Shown in pieces: positions 33,178-41,400 of a stretch of 64,000 nt of DNA. The notes beneath the pieces are model-generated. The model made no database searches, was not told the origin of the DNA, and saw only the letters and a program-made list of their open reading frames with translations. Every line of letters begins with the position of its first letter. The stretch's first letter is position 1. Source of the DNA: Actinomadura craniellae (GTDB lineage Bacteria; Actinomycetota; Actinomycetes; Streptosporangiales; Streptosporangiaceae). The stretch is taken from the NCBI RefSeq assembly GCF_003289645.1, contig NZ_QLYX01000011.1:1-64000 (forward strand), given 5' to 3'. The position numbers were made by a program, and so were the translations under genes.

Positions 33178-34404
33178 ATGCTCTTAGGCCACCAACTCTC
33201 GGCGCGCGAATGGCCAGATCAGGGACTGGACGTCGATGGCCTTCGGGCTTCGGGCTGGCGGCCTGTGCCGTTCCGCCAATTCGTCCTCAAGATCCATGGC
33301 CGCTGTAATCTCGCCTGCGACTACTGCTATGTGTTTGAGTCCGCCGACCAGAGTTGGCGGGCACGGCCCGCGGCGATGCCCGCCGAGACGATCCGACGGG
33401 TCGCCGACCGGATCGCCCGGCACGCCACGGCGCACGGGCTGGACGAGGTCGAGGTCGTACTGCACGGCGGCGAACCCATGCTGGCCGGTCTCGACCTGAT
33501 CGATTCCGCGGTACGTGAGATGCGTGCGGCGGCGCCCGCGGGCTGCCGGGTGGGCGTGACCATGCAGACCAACGGGGTGTTGCTGACCCGGCGGGCTCTC
33601 GACCTGCTCGGCGGGCACGACGTCGGCATCGCCGTGAGCCTGGACGGCGATCGCACCGGGCACGACCGGCACCGCCGGTACGCTAACGGCCGGGGCAGCC
33701 ATGCCGCCGTCATGCGGGCGCTCGACCTGCTCGCCGGGCCCTACCGTCCGCTGTACCGCGGCCTGCTCTGCACGATCGACCTGGCCAACGACCCGTTGCG
33801 TACGCTCGACGCGCTGCTGGAGTCCGAACCGCCACGAATCGACTTCCTCCTCCCCCACGGCACCTGGTCGGAGCCCCCGCCCGGCCGGGAACCGCACGGC
33901 ACCGGCACACCCTATGCGGACTGGCTGATCACCGTGTTCGACCACTGGTACGGGAACCGGCCCCGGCGAGCGGGGATCCGGTACTTCGAAGAGATCATCA
34001 ACCTGCTCCTCGGCGGGCACAGTCGCAGCGAGAACATCGGCCTCTCCCCGGTCGCCCTGGTCGTCGTGGACACCGACGGCACCATGCAGCAGGTCGACAC
34101 GCTCAAGACATCTTTCGCCGGGGCCCCGGAGACAGGGCTCTCCGTCCACGACCACGACTTCGACGCGGCACTCCGCCATCCCGGGGTCGTCGCCCGGCAG
34201 ATCGGTCTGGCCGCACTCTGCGACACCTGTATGGGCTGCCCCGTCCGGGACGTCTGCGGCGGTGGGGCCTACACGCATCGCCACCAGGCGGGACGGGGTT
34301 TCCAGAACCCCTCGGTCTACTGCGCCGACCTCCGAAAGCTGATCGAGCACATCGGTGACCGGATCCGCCGCGACCTCGCCACGCTACAAGGCCGGAGCCG
34401 ATGA
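33178..34404 (+). CDS. fxsB: FxsB-type radical SAM/SPASM cyclophane maturase 1
   Basis: A 408-residue radical SAM enzyme. CNLACDYC (C43, C47, C50) binds the 4Fe-4S cluster that cleaves SAM, after the family landmark GWRPVPFRQFVLKIHGR. VVLHGGEPMLAG is the SAM-binding GGEP motif. The C-terminal SPASM region, from CDTCMGCPVRDVCGGGAYTH to SVYCADL, binds auxiliary clusters. It should install a carbon-carbon cross-link in FxsA1. ATG 33178 has a weak ribosome site; the first 20 residues are less conserved. Its stop overlaps the HExxH gene start (ATGA). Confidence 0.92.
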   Translation: MLLGHQLSAREWPDQGLDVDGLRASGWRPVPFRQFVLKIHGRCNLACDYCYVFESADQSWRARPAAMPAETIRRVADRIARHATAHGLDEVEVVLHGGEPMLAGLDLIDSAVREMRAAAPAGCRVGVTMQTNGVLLTRRALDLLGGHDVGIAVSLDGDRTGHDRHRRYANGRGSHAAVMRALDLLAGPYRPLYRGLLCTIDLANDPLRTLDALLESEPPRIDFLLPHGTWSEPPPGREPHGTGTPYADWLITVFDHWYGNRPRRAGIRYFEEIINLLLGGHSRSENIGLSPVALVVVDTDGTMQQVDTLKTSFAGAPETGLSVHDHDFDAALRHPGVVARQIGLAALCDTCMGCPVRDVCGGGAYTHRHQAGRGFQNPSVYCADLRKLIEHIGDRIRRDLATLQGRSR

Positions 34405-36179
34405 TCGACAAACACCGCCTGCCGATCCGTGCCTTCGACGCACTCGCCGTAGGACGCCCTGATCCGGAGACCGTGCGGACCCTGCGGAACGCGGCCCTCA
34501 GCAAGCAGATGCTTCGGCTCCACGTGCTGCTGGAATCGTCGGAGTCATTCGATCGCTCCGCGTTCGACCTGCTCGCAGAAGTGCAGCGAAAGGCCCCGGA
34601 GGCCGTAGCCGAGGTGCTGCTCTACCCGAATGTGGTCGCATGGGCCGCCGCCTGCCTCAGCCGGTCGTATGGCTCATCGGCGGACCGTATGGCGGTCGCC
34701 GCCGATTTCACGCACCTCGGCGGCATCGCGGCCGCCGCCGTGCTCTCGGGTGGCCTGGATCTGCCCGCGACCGTCCCAGTGCGCCGCGGGCTCGTCGCAC
34801 TGCCCGGTCTGGGCTGCGCCGAGATCGGAACCGAGTCGGTGGACGGCACGGCCCGGGTCCGCCCGCTGGCGGGCGGCGGCGCGGAGATCTCTACCGGCCA
34901 CCGGACCGTCGTCCTGCCCGCGGACCCCGAGGCCGTCGCGCCGGGCTGGCACGGCCTGCGCCGGCTCAGCAGTACCCACGGAGGACGGACCATCGTCGTC
35001 CTGCTGGACGACCTGGACCCCTTCCGGGACACGCACCGGCTCGGCGCGGCGGTCCGGCTGCCCACCGCGGCCGTCGAGAACTGGCGACGGGCGCTGGACG
35101 GCGCGTGGGAGATCCTCACCCGCCACCATCCCGAACGAGCCGCCGCGCTCGCGGCCGGGCTGAGAGTCGTGACCCCGCTGGAGCACCGGGGCGGGGGGCG
35201 AGAACGCAGCGCCAGCAGTGCGGACGCGCCGGGTGCCCTGGCCGCGACCCTGCCGGGCGACCCCCTCCTGCTGGCCGAGACGCTGGTGCACGAGTTCCAG
35301 CACGACACCCTGTCGGCCCTGCTGGACCTCGTCCCCCTGCACCGGGCCGACCCGGAGGAACGGCTGTACGCCCCATGGAGGGACGACCCCAGGCCACTGG
35401 GCGGCCTGTTCCAGGGGGCGTACGCGTACCTCGGGGTGACCGATTTCTGGGGTCGCCTGCAGGCGGAGTCCACCGGGCCTGACGCGTCCTACGCCCAGTA
35501 CACGTTCGCGCTCTGGCGCGACCAGACACGGCGAGCGATCGACTCGATTCGGCGTTCCGGCGGTATCACCGAGGCCGGAACCCGTTTTGTGGCCGGAATG
35601 TACGCCGCCCTGGAAGAGTGGGCGCACGTGCCGGTACCGGCCATGCCGCGCCGGCTGGCCCAGGACACCGCCGCCGAGCACACGCTCACCTGGCGGCTGC
35701 GGCACCTGCGCCCGGACCCGGGCTGGCTCGAGCCCGCGGCCGCGGCCTGGCCTGGCGGAACGGTCCCCGCACCGGCGGGGCCACCGGTACTGGCCCCTGC
35801 CGCCGGATCCGGACCGAGCGGGGCCAGGGCGGAACTCCGGCGGTTGTGGCTGCGCCGGCCGGCGGAGTTCGCGCGGGCGACCGGGCATCCGGGAGACCGG
35901 GCCCAGGTGGCCGGCGACTACGAGGAGGCCCTCGGGCACTACGCGGTCGGTCCCGCCTCGGCGGAGGAGTGGGCCGCGCTCGCGGTCTGCGCCCGGCGGG
36001 TCGATGCCGGGCCGGCCGCCGAGGTGCTGGTGACGCTGCCGGAGACGGTCGCCGCGGTCCACCGGGAAATCGTCCGGTGCGGCGGAGACCCGCCGGAACC
36101 GCTGGAACTGGCGCGCTGGCTGGGGCCCGTGCTGGCGGCCCCAGCCGGTGACTGGACCTCTTCGGTCGGGTTGGCCTGA
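34401..36179 (+). CDS. HExxH-motif peptide-modifying protein 1
   Basis: A 592-residue protein of the HExxH family found beside FxsB enzymes. LVHEFQHDTLSALLDLVPL holds the motif at H297-H301, followed by YAPWRDDPRPLGGLFQGAYA, which is shared with the paralogue at 50083-51381. Related proteins have been described as iron/2-oxoglutarate peptide beta-hydroxylases despite the protease-like motif, so hydroxylation of the cyclophane peptide is more likely than proteolysis. Residues after about 440 form an extra C-terminal region missing from the paralogue, rich in Ala, Gly and Arg, of unknown role. It ends eight bases before the convergent vWA-STAND-TPR gene. Confidence 0.82.
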   Translation: MIDKHRLPIRAFDALAVGRPDPETVRTLRNAALSKQMLRLHVLLESSESFDRSAFDLLAEVQRKAPEAVAEVLLYPNVVAWAAACLSRSYGSSADRMAVAADFTHLGGIAAAAVLSGGLDLPATVPVRRGLVALPGLGCAEIGTESVDGTARVRPLAGGGAEISTGHRTVVLPADPEAVAPGWHGLRRLSSTHGGRTIVVLLDDLDPFRDTHRLGAAVRLPTAAVENWRRALDGAWEILTRHHPERAAALAAGLRVVTPLEHRGGGRERSASSADAPGALAATLPGDPLLLAETLVHEFQHDTLSALLDLVPLHRADPEERLYAPWRDDPRPLGGLFQGAYAYLGVTDFWGRLQAESTGPDASYAQYTFALWRDQTRRAIDSIRRSGGITEAGTRFVAGMYAALEEWAHVPVPAMPRRLAQDTAAEHTLTWRLRHLRPDPGWLEPAAAAWPGGTVPAPAGPPVLAPAAGSGPSGARAELRRLWLRRPAEFARATGHPGDRAQVAGDYEEALGHYAVGPASAEEWAALAVCARRVDAGPAAEVLVTLPETVAAVHREIVRCGGDPPEPLELARWLGPVLAAPAGDWTSSVGLA

Positions 36180-36186
36180 CCTCCGC

Positions 36187-39100
36187 TCACAGTGACGTGG
36201 GCTCGATATCGCATTCGAGGAGTTCTCCGTCGGCGGCGGCACCCACTTCGGGATGGTCGGCTCCGAGTACTCGTCGCAGCGCGGCTATGGGGCGTTCCAG
36301 CCCGGTATCGGTCACTTGTCCCGCGGCCCGGCAGATCACCGCGTGATCGTGGGCGCAGGCCAGGGTGTAGGGGTGATCTGGCCCGAAGCTCGAGCGGAAG
36401 CGCTCCAGGGCGTGCTTGGAGTGCTCGTACGCCGCGTCCAATTCGCCCAGCAGGTAGAGGTCGTTGGCCAGGCCCACCAAGCAGCAGAGCGCGTAGTGGT
36501 GGTCCGGCCCGAGCGGGCTGTCGCTCAGCGCGTCCAGGGCCGCCTGGTCCATGGCCAGCGCGGCCTGGTACTCGCCGAGTGCGCGCAGGGCCAGCCCGAG
36601 CCCGGCGGCGCAGGCGTGGGTGAAGGGGTGGTCGGCGCCGAGGACCGTACGATACCCGGCCAGCGCCTCCTCGCCGAGCCGGCGGCTGTCCCGGGCGTCC
36701 CCGGTGACCAGACACGCGATCGCCAGGCTGCGCCTGGCGGCGAGCGTGTCGGGATGGAGTTCACCGAATCGCCGCACATGCAGGTCGAGGGTCTCCGCCG
36801 CCAGTCGCCGGGCATCCGCGTACCTGCCCAGCTTGCGTAGCGTGCCCGCGTGGCTGACCGCCGCCCGGAGCACTGGGGCGTGGGTGGGGCCGAGCACCTG
36901 GCGGCGCTCCTCGATGCTGCTCTGCTGGAGCCACAGCGCCTCCGCGTACCTGCCGAGCCCGTGCAGGTCACGGGAGAGATGGTCGGTCGTGAGCAGGATC
37001 GCCGGCTTCCGGCTGCCCGGTTGGGCCTGCAGGCGGCGCAGGGTGTCGCTGTCCACCTCATAGGCCTGGTGGAAGTCGCCGAGTAGCCGCAGGTCTATGC
37101 CAACGCTGTTGGCGGCTCGCAGAGTGTACTCATGGTCGTCCTCGTACCGCTGCCGCAGGCGGCGCCAGGTGTCCATGTCGAGCGAGTACGCGTGGCGGAA
37201 GTCGCCCCGGAGCCGCAGGTCGGCTCCGAAGCTGTTGGCGGTGAGGAGTGTGCTGGGGTGACCGGGCCCGAGCCGCTCCGTCATCCGGGAAAAGGTCTCC
37301 TCGTTGAGCCGGGACGCCTCTCCGATGTCCCCGAGGCTGCGTTGCGCGTTGGCCAGTTCGCGGCCCGCGATGAGAGTCTGCTCGTCGTCCGGGCCGTGCC
37401 GGGCGGTCCAGCGAGCCAGGGCGATCTCGGCGAACACCCGGCTGCTCTCGAAGTCACCGGTCCGCCACAGGTAACGGATCTGGTCGATCACCACACCCCA
37501 CCGGATGCCGGCGTCGTCGCTGTCGAAGACCTCGGCCGGAACGACGTGAGGCGTGATCGCCGCGCGCCGTCCCCAGGTGGTCTCGTCGTCCGCGGGCGCG
37601 TCGGGGGTCGCGTCGGCCAGGACCCGGTGCACCTGGTCCCGGACCCGGGCACGGTCCGTCGGGGCGAGCCTGACCCGGAGCATGGTGCGGATCAGCCGGT
37701 GCACTTGGAGGCTGACCTCCCCGGCATCGAACCGGGCCAAGGCGAAACGGTCGATGTTCCGCATCTCCGTCTCCAGCATCGCCTCGTCGGCCAGCAACCG
37801 GCCGAGCGGGGCCGGCAGTTCCGCGCCCGCGGCCAGCAGGCTCCCGGTCACCGGCTCCGGCCCGAAGAATGCCCACAGCTCGAGCAGCGACCCGGCGCCG
37901 GGCGCGTCCTCGCGCAGCCGCTCGAACGTCAGCTCCAACGCGGCCGCGAGGTGCGCGGGAAAGCCCTCAGGCAGTTCGTCCACGGGCAGGTCCGCGAGCT
38001 TACGGTCGAAGCGACGGAGGCAGTCCTCGGCGGTCGCGCGGGTCGCGGCCGTCCACGCGGCCAGCTGTTCCACCGCCAGGGGCAGGTCCTCGACCCGCGC
38101 CGCCAGCAGGTCCGCCTGCTCGGTCGGCATGTGCGGAGCGTGCCGCAGGATCACGGAGACGCTCTCGTGCCGTTCGAAGGCGCCCACCTGGACCGCGGCC
38201 ACGGATTCCTTCCACCGGTGGTCGCGCGAGGTGACCAGCACGTGGCCGGTGCGGATCGGGGTGCCCATCGGCCGTCGCTCCGCTTGGAGAGCGACGGGCA
38301 TGAGGGGGACGAGTTCGGCGGGGTCCATGGCGTTGTCGTAGATCAGCAGCCAGCGGGAGCGCGGTGTACCGGTGCGCAGCGCGTGGAGGACGTTCTCCAT
38401 GTCGTACTTGATGTCGTCGCTCAGCGGGGTGCCCAGCCGGCGCGCCAGAGCCGCCAATGACGCCTGCGCCGAGGTCATCTGCTCCGCGGGGATCCACCAG
38501 ATCAGGTCGTACTCGTGCGAGTACCGGTGCGCGTACTCGACGGCGAGCTGGGACTTGCCCTCACCGCCGCTGCCGAGTTCGAGTTGTGGCAGCAGCACCG
38601 TGACCGCCTCGTCCAGCTTCGTGCGAACGGTGCGCAGTAAGCCTTCACGACCCGTGAAGCGGAAGTTCCGGGCCGGTACGCCACCCCAGAGCACCGTCTC
38701 GGCGAGCTCTCGCGGTGCGGAGGCGGAATTTGCCGGACCGGGGCCGCTCTCGCCGGTACGCGCGCCGGCCGAGGCCGCCCGCCTGGTGCCGGGTTCCGGT
38801 GCCGCCGCGGCGAGCTGGCGGGCGACCTCGCCGTACCGCCCGCCCAGCCGGGCCAGCACCCGGGCGGTGACCTGGGCGAAGGGCTGGTCGGGACGCAGGC
38901 CGCTCTCGTCCCGCTGGATCGCCTTGAGCAGGGCGGGGAAGTCCAGCGACGACCCCATGTTGGCCCTGACGACATCCCAGACCGCGCGGAGAACGCCCAG
39001 GGCCTCGCCGCGATCCAGCCCGCTGAGCAGGACGTCCCGGACACCGTCATGGAACTCGTACTCGACGGCGTCCTGCCCGGCTCCGTCGGCGATGTGCGCT

Positions 39101-40359
39101 CCGCGCAGCAGGCCGCCCAGGAACACCTCGGCCAGGTGCGCCGGCTCCGGTTCCGGCGACATGGCGTGCTGGACCAGGCGCATCACCGGAAGCCGTAATG
39201 GGGCGGCGGCGAGATGGCTCGCCAACCGGAAGGCCAGCGGCGACGAGGCGGCACGGAACCGCATGACCCGTGCCACCGGATCCGGCTCCTCGACACCGGT
39301 GTCCACGGGGAGTTCCGCCACCGGGTCACCGGTGAACAGGGCGGCACCGCGCATGTCGCGGTTTCCGATGCCGATCATGCGGGCCCAGGGGCGCAGCCAG
39401 CGCGGATCGAGTTCCATCACGGGCACCGGGATACCGGGTGGTCTTTTCGCGCCGCTGTCGAGTGCCCGCGTCGCCAGCAGGTGGTTGGCCGCACCTCGTT
39501 GTTTGGCCCCCAGATGCACGGGATGCAGAGCTGCCGCACAACGCCACCACAGCCGCTGGGGCAGCGGTTGCACGATCGCGACCGGTCCAGCCCGGCCCCA
39601 CCGGTCGAGCAGCGCCGCGGCCTGGCCGTTCTGCCAGGCGGCGCCGATGCAGTCGCTCACCACGAGGATCATTCGCCTGCGGGTGGGGCCGATCAGCTCG
39701 TTGGGGTTCCTGGCGGATCCGCCTGCTCCGGTGTGGAGCGGCAGGGCGGGATCGGCGGTGTTCATCCGCCAGACGCGCACGTCGCGAAATGCGCCGAGCT
39801 GTTCCAGGATCGCCTGCAGTTCCTCGATCGTCTGCCGCCATATGATCATGGACGGGCCGGTGTCGACGACGAGCGCCAGGTCCAGCCAGCGTTCGGGAGA
39901 CGGTCGCATGACCGGTTCCCAGACACCCGTCTCCGCCACTTTCCTGGCCGTTTCCCGCTCGTCCAGCCAGCGCCGGGTCGGCGAGGCTCCCGTCACCCGG
40001 AGCGGTCGCAGCGCACGGGCGATCAGCAGCGCGTGGGGGATGGCCGGTGGGGCGGGGCTGCGAATGAGATGAGGGGTGGTCGAGTGCTTCCCGGCGAGGT
40101 AGAGGCCGGCGTCGGATGCCCGGCCCGGGGATGCCGCCGGCCGGGCCGGTTCGGGGCGGGGAGCGGGAGGAACGTCGGGGGCGAGGGACGTGGGCGGCTC
40201 GGGCTTCTCCAGACCGGCCCGTTCGGTACCGGCCGCTCTGCCGAGGTCGGTGCCGGGGCTCGAGCGGAGCCGTTGGGCCAGCCAGAGGGCGTCCGCGATC
40301 TCCTCGGCGGTGAGCGGGGGATCGAGCCGGCGAAGGGTCTCGATCAGCTGGGTGATCAT
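36187..40359 (-). CDS. vWA-like (SAV_2336) - STAND NTPase - TPR fusion protein
   Basis: A 1390-residue protein in three parts. Residues 1-500 form a SAV_2336-type region with a divergent von Willebrand A fold: LALVVDTGPSMIIW gives the metal-site DTGPS at 166-170, then LGAFRDVRVWRM and MILVVSDCIG. Residues 560-870 form an NB-ARC-like STAND NTPase; Walker A is GSGGEGKS near 595 where relatives have GLGGVGKT, and Walker B is WLLIYDNA. Residues 950-1370 hold tetratricopeptide repeats of the FxsT type. Its ATG overlaps the MoxR stop (ATGA). With MoxR and VMAP it forms a ternary vWA-MoxR-VMAP system; the STAND and TPR fusion suggests that ligand binding to the repeats triggers it. Confidence 0.83.
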   Translation of the reverse strand: MITQLIETLRRLDPPLTAEEIADALWLAQRLRSSPGTDLGRAAGTERAGLEKPEPPTSLAPDVPPAPRPEPARPAASPGRASDAGLYLAGKHSTTPHLIRSPAPPAIPHALLIARALRPLRVTGASPTRRWLDERETARKVAETGVWEPVMRPSPERWLDLALVVDTGPSMIIWRQTIEELQAILEQLGAFRDVRVWRMNTADPALPLHTGAGGSARNPNELIGPTRRRMILVVSDCIGAAWQNGQAAALLDRWGRAGPVAIVQPLPQRLWWRCAAALHPVHLGAKQRGAANHLLATRALDSGAKRPPGIPVPVMELDPRWLRPWARMIGIGNRDMRGAALFTGDPVAELPVDTGVEEPDPVARVMRFRAASSPLAFRLASHLAAAPLRLPVMRLVQHAMSPEPEPAHLAEVFLGGLLRGAHIADGAGQDAVEYEFHDGVRDVLLSGLDRGEALGVLRAVWDVVRANMGSSLDFPALLKAIQRDESGLRPDQPFAQVTARVLARLGGRYGEVARQLAAAAPEPGTRRAASAGARTGESGPGPANSASAPRELAETVLWGGVPARNFRFTGREGLLRTVRTKLDEAVTVLLPQLELGSGGEGKSQLAVEYAHRYSHEYDLIWWIPAEQMTSAQASLAALARRLGTPLSDDIKYDMENVLHALRTGTPRSRWLLIYDNAMDPAELVPLMPVALQAERRPMGTPIRTGHVLVTSRDHRWKESVAAVQVGAFERHESVSVILRHAPHMPTEQADLLAARVEDLPLAVEQLAAWTAATRATAEDCLRRFDRKLADLPVDELPEGFPAHLAAALELTFERLREDAPGAGSLLELWAFFGPEPVTGSLLAAGAELPAPLGRLLADEAMLETEMRNIDRFALARFDAGEVSLQVHRLIRTMLRVRLAPTDRARVRDQVHRVLADATPDAPADDETTWGRRAAITPHVVPAEVFDSDDAGIRWGVVIDQIRYLWRTGDFESSRVFAEIALARWTARHGPDDEQTLIAGRELANAQRSLGDIGEASRLNEETFSRMTERLGPGHPSTLLTANSFGADLRLRGDFRHAYSLDMDTWRRLRQRYEDDHEYTLRAANSVGIDLRLLGDFHQAYEVDSDTLRRLQAQPGSRKPAILLTTDHLSRDLHGLGRYAEALWLQQSSIEERRQVLGPTHAPVLRAAVSHAGTLRKLGRYADARRLAAETLDLHVRRFGELHPDTLAARRSLAIACLVTGDARDSRRLGEEALAGYRTVLGADHPFTHACAAGLGLALRALGEYQAALAMDQAALDALSDSPLGPDHHYALCCLVGLANDLYLLGELDAAYEHSKHALERFRSSFGPDHPYTLACAHDHAVICRAAGQVTDTGLERPIAALRRVLGADHPEVGAAADGELLECDIEPTSL

Positions 40360-41381
40360 TCTGCTCCGGCGCCGTCCAGCGGGCGCATGATCGCGTCGAC
40401 GAGATCTCTCAGCTTGGCCTCCGGTGGGCGAGTGCCGGAGGTGGCCAGGTAGATGGCGTTGAGCAACTGGTCCGTGGCCAGGTCCCGCTGCGAACTGCGT
40501 TCCAGGAAGGCGCGGATCAGGTCCGCGCTCGCCACCGCCGCGGCCTCGCCGAGGTGGGCCTTGACGATGTCCGCGAGCTGCTCCTCGCTCGGCGGCTCGA
40601 TCACCAGCCGGACGCAGCGTCGCAGGAAGGCCGGTGGGAACTCCCGCTCGCCGTTGCTGGTGATGATGACGATCGGGAAGGCGGTGCAGTGGACCTGCCC
40701 GCGCTCCACCGGTACCCGGCCGGTGCCGTCCACCGTCATGACGGAGACCGCGGACTGCTCGTCGGGCAGGCGTTCGAGTTCGGGGATCGAGAAGTACCCC
40801 TCCTCGAACACGTTGAGCAGGTCGTTGGGCAGGTCGATGTCGCTCTTGTCGAGTTCGTCGATGAGCAGGACGCGCGGCCGGTCCCGGGCCAGCAGCGCCG
40901 TCCCCAGCGGTCCGAGCCGGATGTACCGTCCGATGTCCGTGGTGCCGACCGCCTCGGTCAGGGGGATGGACTCGCGCAGGCTGTTCTCGTGCACCCGGCC
41001 GATCGCATCGTAGTGGTACAGCCCTTCGCCCAAGACCGTCCGGCTGGTGATCGGCCAGTAGAGCACCGGTTCGAGCCGCAGCTCGTAAGCGATGTTGTAC
41101 GCCAGGGTCGATTTCCCGGTGCCGGGTTTCCCGGTGACCAGCAGCGGGCGGCGCAACTGCAACGCGGTGTTGACCTTATCGACGACATCCTCGTTCGCCC
41201 GGTAGGAGATCGCGCGCTCCGAGCCGCCAAGCCTGCGGCCCGCGATGGAACCGCTCTGCCCGAACCGGCGCCAGGGCGGTGGCGGCGGCAGGCGATCGAG
41301 GCCGCTGTGGGGCTCGCTGTCACCCCGGTAGATGCGCCAGTCGCCGTCTTGACCGGTGGATGCCGTGTTCGCGGGGGTCAT
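40356..41381 (-). CDS. MoxR-family AAA+ ATPase
   Basis: A 341-residue AAA+ protein. Walker A is GKPGTGKS (84-91), Walker B VLLIDELDKSDIDLPNDLLN, and sensor 1 IITSNGEREFPPAFLRR. This is the MoxR clade, which works as a chaperone-like motor with vWA-domain partners. AGGAGAG lies just before ATG 41381, and the VMAP gene ends 19 bases upstream. Position between VMAP and a vWA protein matches the classical ternary conflict systems described in bacteria. About 60 N-terminal residues are Pro-rich and variable. Confidence 0.9.
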   Translation of the reverse strand: MTPANTASTGQDGDWRIYRGDSEPHSGLDRLPPPPPWRRFGQSGSIAGRRLGGSERAISYRANEDVVDKVNTALQLRRPLLVTGKPGTGKSTLAYNIAYELRLEPVLYWPITSRTVLGEGLYHYDAIGRVHENSLRESIPLTEAVGTTDIGRYIRLGPLGTALLARDRPRVLLIDELDKSDIDLPNDLLNVFEEGYFSIPELERLPDEQSAVSVMTVDGTGRVPVERGQVHCTAFPIVIITSNGEREFPPAFLRRCVRLVIEPPSEEQLADIVKAHLGEAAAVASADLIRAFLERSSQRDLATDQLLNAIYLATSGTRPPEAKLRDLVDAIMRPLDGAGAE

Positions 41382-41400
41382 GGGCTCTCCTGGGATGGTC

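Noticed and set aside
34401-36179. HExxH protein as a leader-peptide protease
   Set aside because: The motif alone suggests a zinc protease, but the family found beside FxsB is better explained as oxidative peptide-modifying enzymes; no other protease landmarks are visible.
36300-40100. Long open frames antisense to the vWA-STAND-TPR gene and to many other genes
   Set aside because: At this GC content antisense and shifted frames stay open by chance; they are Arg/Pro/Ala-rich, lack ribosome sites and match no family.
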